Origin: Aeromonas rivipollensis
GTDB taxonomy: Bacteria; Pseudomonadota; Gammaproteobacteria; Enterobacterales; Aeromonadaceae
Reading direction: 5' to 3'
Length of the DNA: 64,000 nucleotides
NCBI RefSeq assembly: GCF_037811135.1
Contig: NZ_CP149130.1
Location: 3,592,501-3,656,500, forward strand
The translations under genes and the position numbers were made by a program. The stretch's first letter is position 1; each line of letters opens with the position of its first letter. This document shows positions 1 to 8,311 of this stretch, piece by piece. The notes under the pieces are model-generated. The model was not told the origin of the DNA. It saw only the letters and a list, made by a program, of their open reading frames with translations, and searched no databases.

Positions 1-1
1 T

Positions 2-658
2 AAGGCCTCGATAGCCATCGAAGTGGGCAAATCAAGGCTGTTTCTTGGGGATTTCATCCGCCACCACCAGCTGGCAGTCCCTCTGATCGCCGCCACTGGC
101 ATGGATAAAACCACCGGCGAGTTGATCATCGACCCTCAGATCTACGATGCCCTGACCCAGAAGTGGGTCCGCGAAGTACCTGCTGGCAAGTCACCCGAGC
201 CCACTGACTGGGAACTGATCAAGGCTTTCAGAGGGCTGGTCTCCCTCAATAGCGATCCCAAGACAGGGTTGTTGACAGTCAGCGTCGACTTTTATTCACC
301 GCTGTTGGCCAAACAGTGGGTCGACTGGTTGATCAATGATCTCAACCACACCATGAAACAACGGGATCAGGAGGAGGCAAAGCGCAATATTTCCTATCTG
401 ACCGAGCAATTATCAAAAACCTCCGTCGCCGATATGCAGAAGGTCTTTTATCAACTGATCGAAGAGCAGACCAAGACCTTGATGCTCGCCGAGGTTAATC
501 AGGAATACGTATTTAAGGTACTTGATCCTGCCGTCATAGCCGAAGAGAAAATAAAACCAAAACGGGCACTGATTGTTGTATTGGGTGCACTATTGGGCGG
601 CATGCTGGGAGTGATGATAGTTTTGGTTCGGTTTGCATTCCGTCATGATAAAAAATAA
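2..658 (+). CDS. wzz: Wzz-type polysaccharide chain-length determinant (5' end outside window)
   Basis: The reading frame is open from the left edge, so only the C-terminal ~218 residues are present; an internal GTG at 23 is not the start. Wzz/PCP proteins are inner-membrane co-polymerases that set the modal length of O-antigen or capsule chains, with a large periplasmic helical domain between two membrane segments. Visible here are the charged helical periplasmic part (residues such as QRDQEEAKRN), the family-typical proximal segment VFKVLDPAVIAEEKIKPKR, and one terminal membrane helix followed by a basic tail (RFAFRHDKK). It lies 86 bp upstream of a yjbE-like gene on the same strand, which places it with surface-polysaccharide export functions. 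Family placement is firm. Whether it serves O-antigen or capsule cannot be told from this fragment. Confidence 0.8.
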   Translation, partial: KASIAIEVGKSRLFLGDFIRHHQLAVPLIAATGMDKTTGELIIDPQIYDALTQKWVREVPAGKSPEPTDWELIKAFRGLVSLNSDPKTGLLTVSVDFYSPLLAKQWVDWLINDLNHTMKQRDQEEAKRNISYLTEQLSKTSVADMQKVFYQLIEEQTKTLMLAEVNQEYVFKVLDPAVIAEEKIKPKRALIVVLGALLGGMLGVMIVLVRFAFRHDKK

Positions 659-744
659 TGGATGCAAATTAGCCAAAAACGATGGCTTGCCATCATAATA
701 GAGTAGAACGAACGTCGACTATTCTGATTTTATAAGGGAAATAT

Positions 745-978
745 ATGAAGAAGAGTGTTTTGATTATGACTGCCCTGCTGGCCCTGTCCGGCCAGACCAT
801 GGCTGCTGAAACTGCTGCCGGTGCTGCCGGTGCTGCCGGTGCTGGCGCCGCTGCTGGTACCACTGCCCTTGTCGCTGTGGGTGTCGCTGCCGCGGTTGCC
901 GTCGGCGTAGCCGTCGCCGTTGCCAGCAACGACGATGACAACAGCTCCACCTCGACTGTGACCAGCACAGCTCGTTGA
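745..978 (+). CDS. yjbE: YjbE-like small secreted Ala/Gly-rich protein
   Basis: A 77-residue protein with a signal peptide (MKKSVLIMTALLALSGQTMAA), a low-complexity Ala/Gly/Val stretch and an Asp/Ser/Thr-rich tail. This is the composition of E. coli YjbE, the first gene of the yjbEFGH exopolysaccharide operon, and of GfcA in the related group 4 capsule operon. The ATG at 745 follows an AAGGGA ribosome binding site. A strong hairpin with a T-rich tail sits just after the stop codon, so yjbE is probably expressed above the downstream yjbFGH genes. No biochemical role is established for the family. The assignment relies on composition plus the unmistakable yjbFGH neighbours. Confidence 0.8.
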   Translation: MKKSVLIMTALLALSGQTMAAETAAGAAGAAGAGAAAGTTALVAVGVAAAVAVGVAVAVASNDDDNSSTSTVTSTAR

Positions 979-989
979 TATTAAGATTT

Positions 990-1016
990 AAAGACTGCCC
1001 GAGGGCAGTCTTTATT
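990..1016 (+). terminator. Intrinsic terminator/attenuator between yjbE and yjbF
   Basis: GACTGCCC (993-1000) pairs perfectly with GGGCAGTC (1003-1010), extended by flanking AAA/TTT, and is followed by TTTATTTTTA. It sits inside an apparent operon, 12 bp after the yjbE stop, so it likely acts as a partial terminator that lowers yjbFGH relative to yjbE. Confidence 0.75.
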
Positions 1017-1045
1017 TTTATACCGATTCATTCAGTGATGCTCGC

Positions 1046-1690
1046 ATGCTAACAAAGCGCCTTGTTATTATGCTATCCATGTTCTTATTTGGCTGTGCAG
1101 ATAACAACCTTGATAGCTATCAGCAACTAAAGTTTCTCTTCTCCGGGAATGAAGAAATAACGATCACCCCTGAGGCCATCAATAAACTACCCTATGCCAG
1201 TGCATTTTTAACTATTGATGACAGGCCTAAAATATTCGTCGTGCTTGCATTTGTGGACAATAACAGATTGTCTTGGATCAGCAGCAATAGAGGGATAGTA
1301 GTTACCGAGCATGGTCGAATAACAAAGACATTGAAATTCGACAATGACATTAATTACTTCTTGGGTACGATTCAGGATCCATTATCTCAGGCATCCATCA
1401 CCTCGGGTGCGCAGTTCAGTTACAGCGCCGAATGGGCAAAGGATCGCCGCAGCGGAAGGAGTATGCACAGTGTATTCCGGCAGCTCGCGGATGAAAACCT
1501 GGATATAAACGGCACCATCATTGTGACCTCTCTCTATGAGGAAACAGTGCAGTCGATAAAAGATAATCAAACATGGAAGAATTATTACTGGTTGGACAAA
1601 AAATCTGGCCTGATCCGAAAGACCATTCAAAAGCTAGGCCCTGACAACAGCACCATAGAGATGGTCTTTACCAAGCCTTACTCATCATGA
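1046..1690 (+). CDS. yjbF: YjbF/GfcB-type lipoprotein
   Basis: A 214-residue predicted lipoprotein: a hydrophobic signal segment ends in the lipobox L14-F15-G16-C17. Length and order match E. coli YjbF (GfcB/YmcC family), a component of an operon involved in exopolysaccharide or group 4 capsule export. Its stop overlaps the start of the next gene by four bases (ATGA at 1687-1690), indicating translational coupling. No clear Shine-Dalgarno sequence is seen before the ATG. The molecular role of the family is unknown; an outer-membrane-anchored periplasmic accessory is inferred. Confidence 0.82.
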   Translation: MLTKRLVIMLSMFLFGCADNNLDSYQQLKFLFSGNEEITITPEAINKLPYASAFLTIDDRPKIFVVLAFVDNNRLSWISSNRGIVVTEHGRITKTLKFDNDINYFLGTIQDPLSQASITSGAQFSYSAEWAKDRRSGRSMHSVFRQLADENLDINGTIIVTSLYEETVQSIKDNQTWKNYYWLDKKSGLIRKTIQKLGPDNSTIEMVFTKPYSS

Positions 1691-2436
1691 AAAAAATAAT
1701 ACTCTCGTTATTGATAGGCTATGCACCCTTGCTTCACGCTGACAGCGTTACCAAAGTAGTCTTCGGTAATGTCAATACTACCACCATCTCCCTTTCGGAT
1801 AGTCAGCGTCTTGAACAGCTACTGAATAATGCCAAGCTGCCTGATCATGTCTATTGGCCTGCCGCCATCATTTCATCCCCCACAGAGGAGCATCTGGCAC
1901 AGCAAGCCAAAGAGCATTTGCTCAGCGATTTGAAATCACTCCAGGTGATATGGATGAGAGAACATCAAGGTGGTCTGGTTCAAACAACCCAGCAACTGTT
2001 GCGAGAGCTGGATCAGCTTGATATCACAGGCAGGATTGATATAAAGCTGGATCCCGATCTCAGCAGAATTGAACCTGGCAACAACCCTCGTTTGGTCGGT
2101 AACTATTCACTCTATGTCTCTCCTCGGCCATCCCATTTATATTTGATGGGTTTAATCAATAGCCGCAAATCATTGCCTCATGAGCATGGAAAAGGTTTGG
2201 CCGAATATTGGCAGGGCCATAGTTTATTGGCCGGTGCCAACCCGGGTGAGGTATACCTTATCCAGCCAGATGGCAGCATCCAGTTATCCCCCGTGGCCGT
2301 ATGGAATGAATATCATATAGAGCCCATGCCCGGTGCAACATTGTTTGCCGGGTTCGCTCCCGAGTTACTGCCTGCCAAATTTAAAAACATCAATCTCCGT
2401 ATTGCCGAAATGATTGCTAATCGGATACCCGAGTAA
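1687..2436 (+). CDS. yjbG: YjbG/GfcC-type periplasmic protein
   Basis: A 249-residue exported protein with signal peptide MKKIILSLLIGYAPLLHA. It matches E. coli YjbG and GfcC in size and position; GfcC is a periplasmic protein with beta-grasp domains in the group 4 capsule operon. The C-terminal half has the family-like segment ending in ALLPAKFKNINLRIAEMIAN. It overlaps yjbF by four bases and yjbH by one base (TAATG), so the three genes form a tightly coupled unit. Confidence 0.82.
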   Translation: MKKIILSLLIGYAPLLHADSVTKVVFGNVNTTTISLSDSQRLEQLLNNAKLPDHVYWPAAIISSPTEEHLAQQAKEHLLSDLKSLQVIWMREHQGGLVQTTQQLLRELDQLDITGRIDIKLDPDLSRIEPGNNPRLVGNYSLYVSPRPSHLYLMGLINSRKSLPHEHGKGLAEYWQGHSLLAGANPGEVYLIQPDGSIQLSPVAVWNEYHIEPMPGATLFAGFAPELLPAKFKNINLRIAEMIANRIPE

Positions 2437-4523
2437 TGCTAACCAGAATCGCCACTCTCTCTATTCTTGTCTCTCCTGTCGCTTGCGCCAATACGGATAG
2501 TTTCTCCCCTACCTTTCCCACCCAGAGTGACTTTGGTGGCGTAGGTCTGCTCCAGATGCCAACGGCGCGCATGGCCCCAGAAGGCGAGTTCTCGTTCAAC
2601 TACATGGATAACCAGGAATATCGACGCTGGTCTATCTCCATGCAGCCATTCGACTGGCTGGAAGCCACCCTGAGATACACCGACATTCGCACCCGGCTGT
2701 ATAGCAATGATGAGAACTTCAGTGGCGATCAAACCTATAAAGACAAGGGGATGGATGTCAAAGCCAGACTCTGGAATGAATCCACCTGGCGCCCTCATGT
2801 CTCTGTCGGGCTTCGCGATGTCATGGGGACCGGACTCTTTGACAGTGAGTACATAGTTGCCAGCAAGCGGTACCAGAACCTGGATTTCACCCTGGGCATG
2901 GCATGGGGAAATATGGGGCAGAGTGGCAACATCAAGAACCCCTTCTGTGAAGCTCGTGAGGCCTGGTGCCAACGCGACGACGGGTTCTCGGGCAGTGGTG
3001 GCAAATTTGAGTTTGGCAGCCTGTTCCATGGACCTGCCGCACTCTTTGGCGGGATAGAGTACCAGACGCCCTGGCAACCATTGAGGTTGAAGCTTGAATA
3101 CGATGGCAATGACTACAGTCACGAGTCGGCAGGCGTCATAACACAAAGCACCCCCATCAATGTGGGCATAGTCTACCAGCCCTATGATGCTCTCGACATG
3201 CACCTCAGTTATCAGCGCGGCAATACGCTGATGTGGGGCATGACACTGCATACCAATTTCAACGATCCCTCCTTGTCGCTGCCAAAGCTCATGGATCCCC
3301 CAGTTCCGGCCTATCAGACCAGCGAAACTGCCTCTCTGGATGAGGTGGACTGGCAGGATTTGTCCTCCCAGCTGGCCGCTAATGCAGGCTGGCAAGAGGT
3401 TTCCCTCTACGGTGATGACGACACCCTTACCCTGGTGGGCGAGCAGACCCGCTTCCGGGAGCAGGCTCAGGGCGAGCACAGGGCCACCATGCTCGCCGTC
3501 AATGATGCCCCTGCGTCGGTGAAGCAGTTGCGGATCATCGAGCAGAAGCAAGGAATGCCGCTGCAGGAGACCCGCGTCGATCTGGACTCCGTGCGCCGCG
3601 CCAACAGCGATCTTCCCCTTGGCCAGAAACAGGAGATCGAGGTCAGCCGTCAGTCGCCGACCCAGGTTCAGGGAACAAGGCGCCATGAGGCGGAACCCCG
3701 CTCATGGAGTTTCAAGATTGCGCCCAAACTGAGCCAGTCCATCGGGGGCTCAGAGAGCTTTTACATGTATCAGGTCGGGTTGAATGCCAATACCGACTGG
3801 TACATGACAGAGCACAACTGGCTGAGCAGCACGCTCTTCTTCAATCTGTTCAACAACTATGACAAGTTCAATTACACGGCGCCCCCGCCCGATGGCGAGG
3901 CCCTGCCCCGGGTCAGAACCTGGATCCGGGAATATGTCACCTCCTCGGATGTGCTCCTGAATAACCTTCAGCTCACCCACATGGATAAATATGATGATGA
4001 CTGGTACGCCCAGGCATATGGCGGCTATCTGGAGATGATGTACGCCGGGGTCGGTGGTGAAACTCTGTATCGCCCCTTCAACCAAACCTGGGCCATAGGG
4101 GCAGACATCAACCTGGTGAAACAGCGGGACTGGGAAAACACCCTCCAGCTGGCTGACTATCAGGTGGCGACCGGCCATGTCACCACCTACTGGCAGCCGG
4201 CGTTTCTCGACAAGGTGACGGCCCAGATCTCGGTGGGTCGTTACCTGGCAGGGGACTATGGTGCAACGCTCAACTTCGCCAAGCAGTTTGATTCGGGAAT
4301 AAGCGCCGGTTTCTTTGCGACCTTCACCAATGTGTCGGCAGAAGAGTACGGTGAAGGGAGCTTCACCAAGGGGCTCTACATCACAATCCCGTTCGACCTC
4401 ATGATGTTCAAGTCCACCATAGACAGCGGCACCATCAGCTGGGTCCCCCTGACCCGGGACGGGGGTCAGATGCTGGCCAGAAAATACGGGCTCTACAGCC
4501 AGAGCAGTGTCGCCTCCTTCTGA
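2436..4523 (+). CDS. yjbH: YjbH-type outer-membrane beta-barrel protein
   Basis: A 695-residue protein, the same length class as E. coli YjbH (698 aa). Near-identical signature segments include QSDFGGVGLLQMPTARMA near the N-terminus, FSGDQTYKDKG, LFGGIEYQTPWQPLRLKLEY, FYMYQVG, and EYGEGSFTKGLYITIPFDL before the C-terminus. The family forms outer-membrane barrels proposed to export polysaccharide (GfcD/YjbH). A signal peptide ends near Ala-Cys-Ala at residues 16-18; the -3 position is Pro, so a lipobox is doubtful. It is the last gene of the operon and is followed by a bidirectional terminator. Confidence 0.92.
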   Translation: MLTRIATLSILVSPVACANTDSFSPTFPTQSDFGGVGLLQMPTARMAPEGEFSFNYMDNQEYRRWSISMQPFDWLEATLRYTDIRTRLYSNDENFSGDQTYKDKGMDVKARLWNESTWRPHVSVGLRDVMGTGLFDSEYIVASKRYQNLDFTLGMAWGNMGQSGNIKNPFCEAREAWCQRDDGFSGSGGKFEFGSLFHGPAALFGGIEYQTPWQPLRLKLEYDGNDYSHESAGVITQSTPINVGIVYQPYDALDMHLSYQRGNTLMWGMTLHTNFNDPSLSLPKLMDPPVPAYQTSETASLDEVDWQDLSSQLAANAGWQEVSLYGDDDTLTLVGEQTRFREQAQGEHRATMLAVNDAPASVKQLRIIEQKQGMPLQETRVDLDSVRRANSDLPLGQKQEIEVSRQSPTQVQGTRRHEAEPRSWSFKIAPKLSQSIGGSESFYMYQVGLNANTDWYMTEHNWLSSTLFFNLFNNYDKFNYTAPPPDGEALPRVRTWIREYVTSSDVLLNNLQLTHMDKYDDDWYAQAYGGYLEMMYAGVGGETLYRPFNQTWAIGADINLVKQRDWENTLQLADYQVATGHVTTYWQPAFLDKVTAQISVGRYLAGDYGATLNFAKQFDSGISAGFFATFTNVSAEEYGEGSFTKGLYITIPFDLMMFKSTIDSGTISWVPLTRDGGQMLARKYGLYSQSSVASF

Positions 4524-4550
4524 TATGAAATGACTGCCCGTCGCAGATAA

Positions 4551-4580
4551 AAAAAGCACCTTCCATGAAGGTGCTTTTTT
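4551..4580. terminator. Bidirectional terminator between yjbH and ynjE
   Basis: AGCACCTTC (4555-4563), loop CAT, GAAGGTGCT (4567-4575), flanked by an A-run on the left and a T-run on the right. It can therefore serve the converging yjbH and ynjE transcripts. Confidence 0.85.
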
Positions 4581-4604
4581 GTTTCTGGCGCACGATCTCT
4601 GCGA

Positions 4605-5897
4605 TCAGCCCTGTGGCTTGCGCTCACCGGTGACTGTGGGGTTCTTGGGGTCTGAACTCCACTCGTACCAGCCGCCGTCGTAGACGCTGATCCGCTTCCA
4701 GTCCATCAGCCAGGCGTAGAAGAAGGCCTCGGAGGCGCGCCAGCCGGTGCCGCAGTAGAAGGCGGCCTGCTGGGTGGGCTCTATGTCCCACTGGTCCCAC
4801 ATGGCGAGGATCTCGCGGGCCGGTTTCATGGTGCCGTCCGGGTTGTGGAAGTCGCTCATGCTGTTGGCATCCACGCCGCCGTGACCCCACTTGGCCCCCG
4901 GGATGTCGCCCTTGGGCTTGATGTAGCTGTAGCCTGAGGTATTGCCGACAAACTCGTCCCAGGTGCGCACGCTGACCAGGGCGCTATCGGGCTGCTTGAG
5001 CAGCGCCTTGGCCTGGTCCAGGGTGGTGTAATACTCGGGGTGAGCCGGAATGGTCACGCCAAACTCCTTCACCGGCTCAAACTTGTTGGCCAGGCCGGTC
5101 TCGGTGCGCAGGTGCTGCACGAACCAGGCATCCAGACCGCCGTCCAGCAGGCGCACGTCTTCCACCCCGGCATACATCATCAGGTGAGCGGCACGGGCCG
5201 CCGCCATGGTGTTGCGACCGTAGAGGATGACGGTGGTGTCGTGGCGGATGCCGTTTTCCAGCAGCAACTGCTTGAGGGCTTCGTCAGACACCTTGTTCCA
5301 CAGCGGCTCCTCTTCCAGGCGGTTGGTGTCGATGTAACCGGCCCCCGGGATATGGCTCAGCAAGTAGGCCTTGGGCGAGCCCCAATCCACCTCGAACAGC
5401 TTCCAGTCCCCCTTGGGGGCGGCCGCCACCGGCTTGCCGGCCTGCAGGTCGGCAAGCCAGAGCGGGTAGACCAGCTGCTGCCAGCGGGCCAGGTGCTCGC
5501 GCGGCGCACTCTGCCAGCCCTGCAGCTCGAACAGCTGCTTGATACCCTGCTGGCGCAGCAAGCGGGCCACCTCGGCCACTTCCCGCGGGGCGCCGTAGAG
5601 GGCGACCGGCAGGTCGGCCTTCAGCCCCTTGCTCGCGAGCGCCTTGGGCCACTCCTCGTCACTGTATTTCCACTCGGCGGAGAGGTTCTCGGCGCCAGCC
5701 ACGTGGCCCCCCTGCTGCTCGCCCGCCATGGGCCAGCCCTGGTAGAAGTAGCTGGGGCGGATATCCAGGATCACGGCCTGCTTCGCCTTGGCATCGGCCA
5801 GGGAGAGAGGAGGCAGTTCGGCGGCCAGGGCGGGCCAGGCACACCAGAGCAGCAAGGCGGCCAGGCCGCTTCGCCACAGTCCAGTCATTCGTTTCAT
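4605..5897 (-). CDS. ynjE: Periplasmic multidomain thiosulfate sulfurtransferase, YnjE type
   Basis: About 430 residues with consecutive rhodanese domains. Rhodaneses transfer sulfur from thiosulfate to a thiol acceptor through a cysteine persulfide. The last domain carries the active-site loop CGTGWRASE, with Cys at residue 382 counted from the chosen start, essentially the E. coli YnjE motif. A signal peptide (MKRMTGLWRSG then a hydrophobic core ending ALAAE) implies the periplasm. I chose ATG 5897 because it starts the signal peptide and has a GAGA upstream; the frame stays open to an ATG at 5924, which lacks a ribosome site and abuts the glutaminase stop. It is probably co-transcribed with the glutaminase gene, 29 bp away. 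Confidence 0.85.
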   Translation of the reverse strand: MKRMTGLWRSGLAALLLWCAWPALAAELPPLSLADAKAKQAVILDIRPSYFYQGWPMAGEQQGGHVAGAENLSAEWKYSDEEWPKALASKGLKADLPVALYGAPREVAEVARLLRQQGIKQLFELQGWQSAPREHLARWQQLVYPLWLADLQAGKPVAAAPKGDWKLFEVDWGSPKAYLLSHIPGAGYIDTNRLEEEPLWNKVSDEALKQLLLENGIRHDTTVILYGRNTMAAARAAHLMMYAGVEDVRLLDGGLDAWFVQHLRTETGLANKFEPVKEFGVTIPAHPEYYTTLDQAKALLKQPDSALVSVRTWDEFVGNTSGYSYIKPKGDIPGAKWGHGGVDANSMSDFHNPDGTMKPAREILAMWDQWDIEPTQQAAFYCGTGWRASEAFFYAWLMDWKRISVYDGGWYEWSSDPKNPTVTGERKPQG

Positions 5898-5926
5898 GAT
5901 GTTGTCTCGATGCATAGTGAACAAAG

Positions 5927-6859
5927 TTAAAAAATGGAGCGGCCGAGGCGCTCGGCCAGCAGCTCCAGCGCCGCCGTGCCCGCCAGGGAGTTGCCCGCCT
6001 TGTTGAGTTCGGGGGACCAGACGCAGACCACCAGCTCACCTGGGATCAGCGCCATGATGCCCCCCCCCACGCCGGACTTGCCCGGCATGCCGACCCGGTA
6101 GGCGAAGTCGCCAGCCTCGTCATAGAGGCCGCAGGTGGCGAGCAGAGCGTTGACCTGCTTGGTGGTGCGGGCAGGCAAGAGCGGTGTGCTCTCGCCGAGC
6201 GGCACGCCGCGGTTGGCCAGATAGATGAAGGCCCGGGCCAGATCGACGCAGCTCATGCGGATGGCACAGGCATTGAAGTAGCTCTGCAACACCTTGTCCA
6301 CCTCGTTCTCGAAGTTGCCATAGGCCTTCATCAGATAGGCGATGGCGGCGTTGCGGGCGGCGTGCTGATACTCGGAGCGGGCCACCACCTGGTCCGCCAT
6401 GATGGCCGGATTGCCGCACAGGCGTCGCACCAGCTCCAGGGTGCGTTGGCGCGGGGCGGTGAGCCGGGTCTCAAGCAGATCGCTCACCACCAGGGCACCG
6501 GCATTGATGAAAGGGTTGCGGGGAATGCCGTGCTCGAACTCGAGCTGCACCAGGGAGTTGAACGGCTGACCTGACGGCTCCTTGCCCACCCGGGCCCAGA
6601 TCTCCTCCTCCTGATAGAGGGTGAGCGCCAGGGTCAGGCTCAGGGCCTTGGAGATGCTCTGGATGGAGAAGGGCTCGAAGGCGTCACCGGCGGTGAACAG
6701 CTCCCCCTCCACTGTGCAGACAGCGATCCCTAGTCTGTCCGCCGGCACCTGCGCCAGCGCGGGAATGTAATCGGCCACCTTGCCCTGCCCGAGCAGCGGG
6801 CGCACCTCTTCCAGGATGCTGGCCAGTAATTCGGATGACAACACCATCGACGGTTCCAT
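5927..6859 (-). CDS. glsA: Glutaminase
   Basis: A 310-residue enzyme that hydrolyses L-glutamine to glutamate and ammonia. It has the serine-dependent beta-lactamase-like fold of bacterial glutaminases: the catalytic S68-x-x-K71 in FSIQSISK, the segment [17 protein letters not shown], and [13 protein letters not shown] near the C-terminus. It closely resembles the E. coli YneH/GlsB type (308 aa). A second in-frame ATG at 6847 is an alternative start; neither has a strong Shine-Dalgarno sequence. It lies upstream of ynjE on the same strand and after the trmB-yggL terminator, so it probably has its own promoter in the short gap. Confidence 0.93.
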   Translation of the reverse strand: MEPSMVLSSELLASILEEVRPLLGQGKVADYIPALAQVPADRLGIAVCTVEGELFTAGDAFEPFSIQSISKALSLTLALTLYQEEEIWARVGKEPSGQPFNSLVQLEFEHGIPRNPFINAGALVVSDLLETRLTAPRQRTLELVRRLCGNPAIMADQVVARSEYQHAARNAAIAYLMKAYGNFENEVDKVLQSYFNACAIRMSCVDLARAFIYLANRGVPLGESTPLLPARTTKQVNALLATCGLYDEAGDFAYRVGMPGKSGVGGGIMALIPGELVVCVWSPELNKAGNSLAGTAALELLAERLGRSIF

Positions 6860-6892
6860 GACGTGAGACGAGGTGAGGCGAGGCTCACCGAC

Positions 6893-6919
6893 AAAAATCC
6901 CGCCGGCGGCGGGATTTTC
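6893..6919 (-). terminator. Terminator downstream of trmB-yggL
   Basis: Perfect 11-bp stem AAAATCCCGCC (6894-6904) / GGCGGGATTTT (6908-6918) with a three-base loop. On the minus strand it ends in a T-run just after yggL. Confidence 0.85.
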
Positions 6920-6944
6920 TATCTGCCCGAGAGGCAGTCAAATA

Positions 6945-7277
6945 TCAGGCCGGCTCACCGTACCAGAGATCGAACAGCTCGGTGACCACCACGGCCTCCA
7001 TCCCCTTGCCTTCCAGCCAGGATTTGACGGCGGCGCGGTCCTCTTCGGTGCACTTGCCCAGCTGCTGGGTGCAGATCATCCCTTCCCAGGACAGGTGGCC
7101 TGAACCGGCGAAAGCCAGCTTGCGGGGTTCAACAACCTCATCGATCATCGCATCGACTACCGCATCGATGGTCTCTTCGGCAGTGCCGACCGGGAAGTTG
7201 AAACTGATGTCGAAACCCATTTCCTGGAATTCATCGACGCGCAGTTTCTTACGCAGACGGCGGCTACGATTGGCCAT
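6945..7277 (-). CDS. yggL: YggL family 50S ribosome-associated protein
   Basis: A 110-residue protein with the basic YggL N-terminus (MANRSRRLRKKLRVDEFQE) and conserved F-x-I-S-F and D-L-W-Y-G segments. E. coli YggL (DUF469) associates with the large ribosomal subunit; its precise job is not settled. It directly follows trmB, as in E. coli (43 bp gap), so the two are likely one transcript ended by the hairpin at 6893. Confidence 0.93.
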   Translation of the reverse strand: MANRSRRLRKKLRVDEFQEMGFDISFNFPVGTAEETIDAVVDAMIDEVVEPRKLAFAGSGHLSWEGMICTQQLGKCTEEDRAAVKSWLEGKGMEAVVVTELFDLWYGEPA

Positions 7278-7320
7278 GATAGCTCCTCAAGTTAGTGGAT
7301 ACGCGAGTTGACGTGCCAGC

Positions 7321-8034
7321 TCAGCTGACACGCTTGAAAATCAGATCCCAGACCCCGTGGCCCAGACGATGGCCACGTTGTTCGAATTTGGTCAGCGGAC
7401 GCCAGTCGGGGCGGGGCACCCAGTTGCCAGTGGCGGAGGTGTTCTCGTAACCCTCGGCGGCGCTCATCACTTCCAGCATGTGCTCGGCGTAGTTTTCCCA
7501 GTCGGTGGCCATGTGGAAGACACCACCGATGGCGAGCTTCTGGCGGATGTCCTGGGCAAAGGCCGGCTGCACTATGCGGCGCTTGTGGTGGCGGCTCTTG
7601 TGCCAGGGATCCGGGAAGAAGAGCTGCAGGCAGGAGAGCGAGCCATTCGGGATCATGTGCTCCAGCACTTCCACCGCATCGTGACAGATCACCCGCAGGT
7701 TGGTGACGCCCGCTTCCTGGGCAGTGCCGAGGCAGGCACCCACGCCAGGGGAGTGCACCTCTATGCCGATGAAGTTCTTCTCGGGGGCATTCCTGGCCAT
7801 CTCCACCAGGGAGGCGCCCATGCCGAAGCCGATTTCCAGCACCACCGGGGCTTCGCGGCCAAACAGCGCCACCATGTCGAGGGGCTGTGGTGCGAAATCG
7901 ATGCCCATGACCGGCCAGAGCTCTTCCAGGGCCTTCTCCTGCCCTTTGGTCAGGCGGCCTTCGCGACGGACGAAGCTGCGGATCTTGCGCATGAACTTGC
8001 CGTCTTCGTTAAATACATCTTGGGTCACAGGCAT
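7321..8034 (-). CDS. trmB: tRNA (guanine-N7-)-methyltransferase
   Basis: A 237-residue SAM-dependent enzyme forming m7G46 in tRNA. The SAM-binding motif [12 protein letters not shown] and the catalytic/tRNA-binding motif [14 protein letters not shown] are intact, and the C-terminus [17 protein letters not shown] is typical. It is full length compared with E. coli TrmB (239 aa). The adenine glycosylase gene mutY, divergent from trmB in E. coli, is not present here. Its upstream region holds a 17-bp direct repeat. Confidence 0.96.
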   Translation of the reverse strand: MPVTQDVFNEDGKFMRKIRSFVRREGRLTKGQEKALEELWPVMGIDFAPQPLDMVALFGREAPVVLEIGFGMGASLVEMARNAPEKNFIGIEVHSPGVGACLGTAQEAGVTNLRVICHDAVEVLEHMIPNGSLSCLQLFFPDPWHKSRHHKRRIVQPAFAQDIRQKLAIGGVFHMATDWENYAEHMLEVMSAAEGYENTSATGNWVPRPDWRPLTKFEQRGHRLGHGVWDLIFKRVS

Positions 8035-8041
8035 AATTGTC

Positions 8042-8123
8042 TCGTTATTTCATCAATCCGGGTAACAGAACCGGGGTCAATCCGGGTTTAGGCCGACCTG
8101 GGTGGTTCGTTATTTCATCAATC
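8042..8123. repeat. 17-bp direct repeat upstream of trmB
   Basis: TCGTTATTTCATCAATC occurs at 8042-8058 and again, identically, at 8107-8123, 65 bp apart. The first copy begins 7 bp upstream of the trmB start codon. The role is unknown; it may be a small leader duplication. Confidence 0.8.
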
Positions 8124-8311
8124 GGCAAAAACAGGGGAGCGAATTATCCCAAGATAGGCCCAAGGCGCAAGTGTTTCGCAAAACAAATCCCCCCTGACTG
8201 ACCAATTCCGCCACTGCGGTTGACAAATGCCACCCCCTTCACAGAATCTGCGGGGCGTCAGGTGCATCCTGACGCGGAAAAATAAAACCATACACAACAA
8301 AGGATTGCAGT

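Noticed and set aside
2439-3686. Long minus-strand frame opposite yjbH
   Set aside because: The plus strand encodes an unmistakable YjbH; the opposite product has no family signature.
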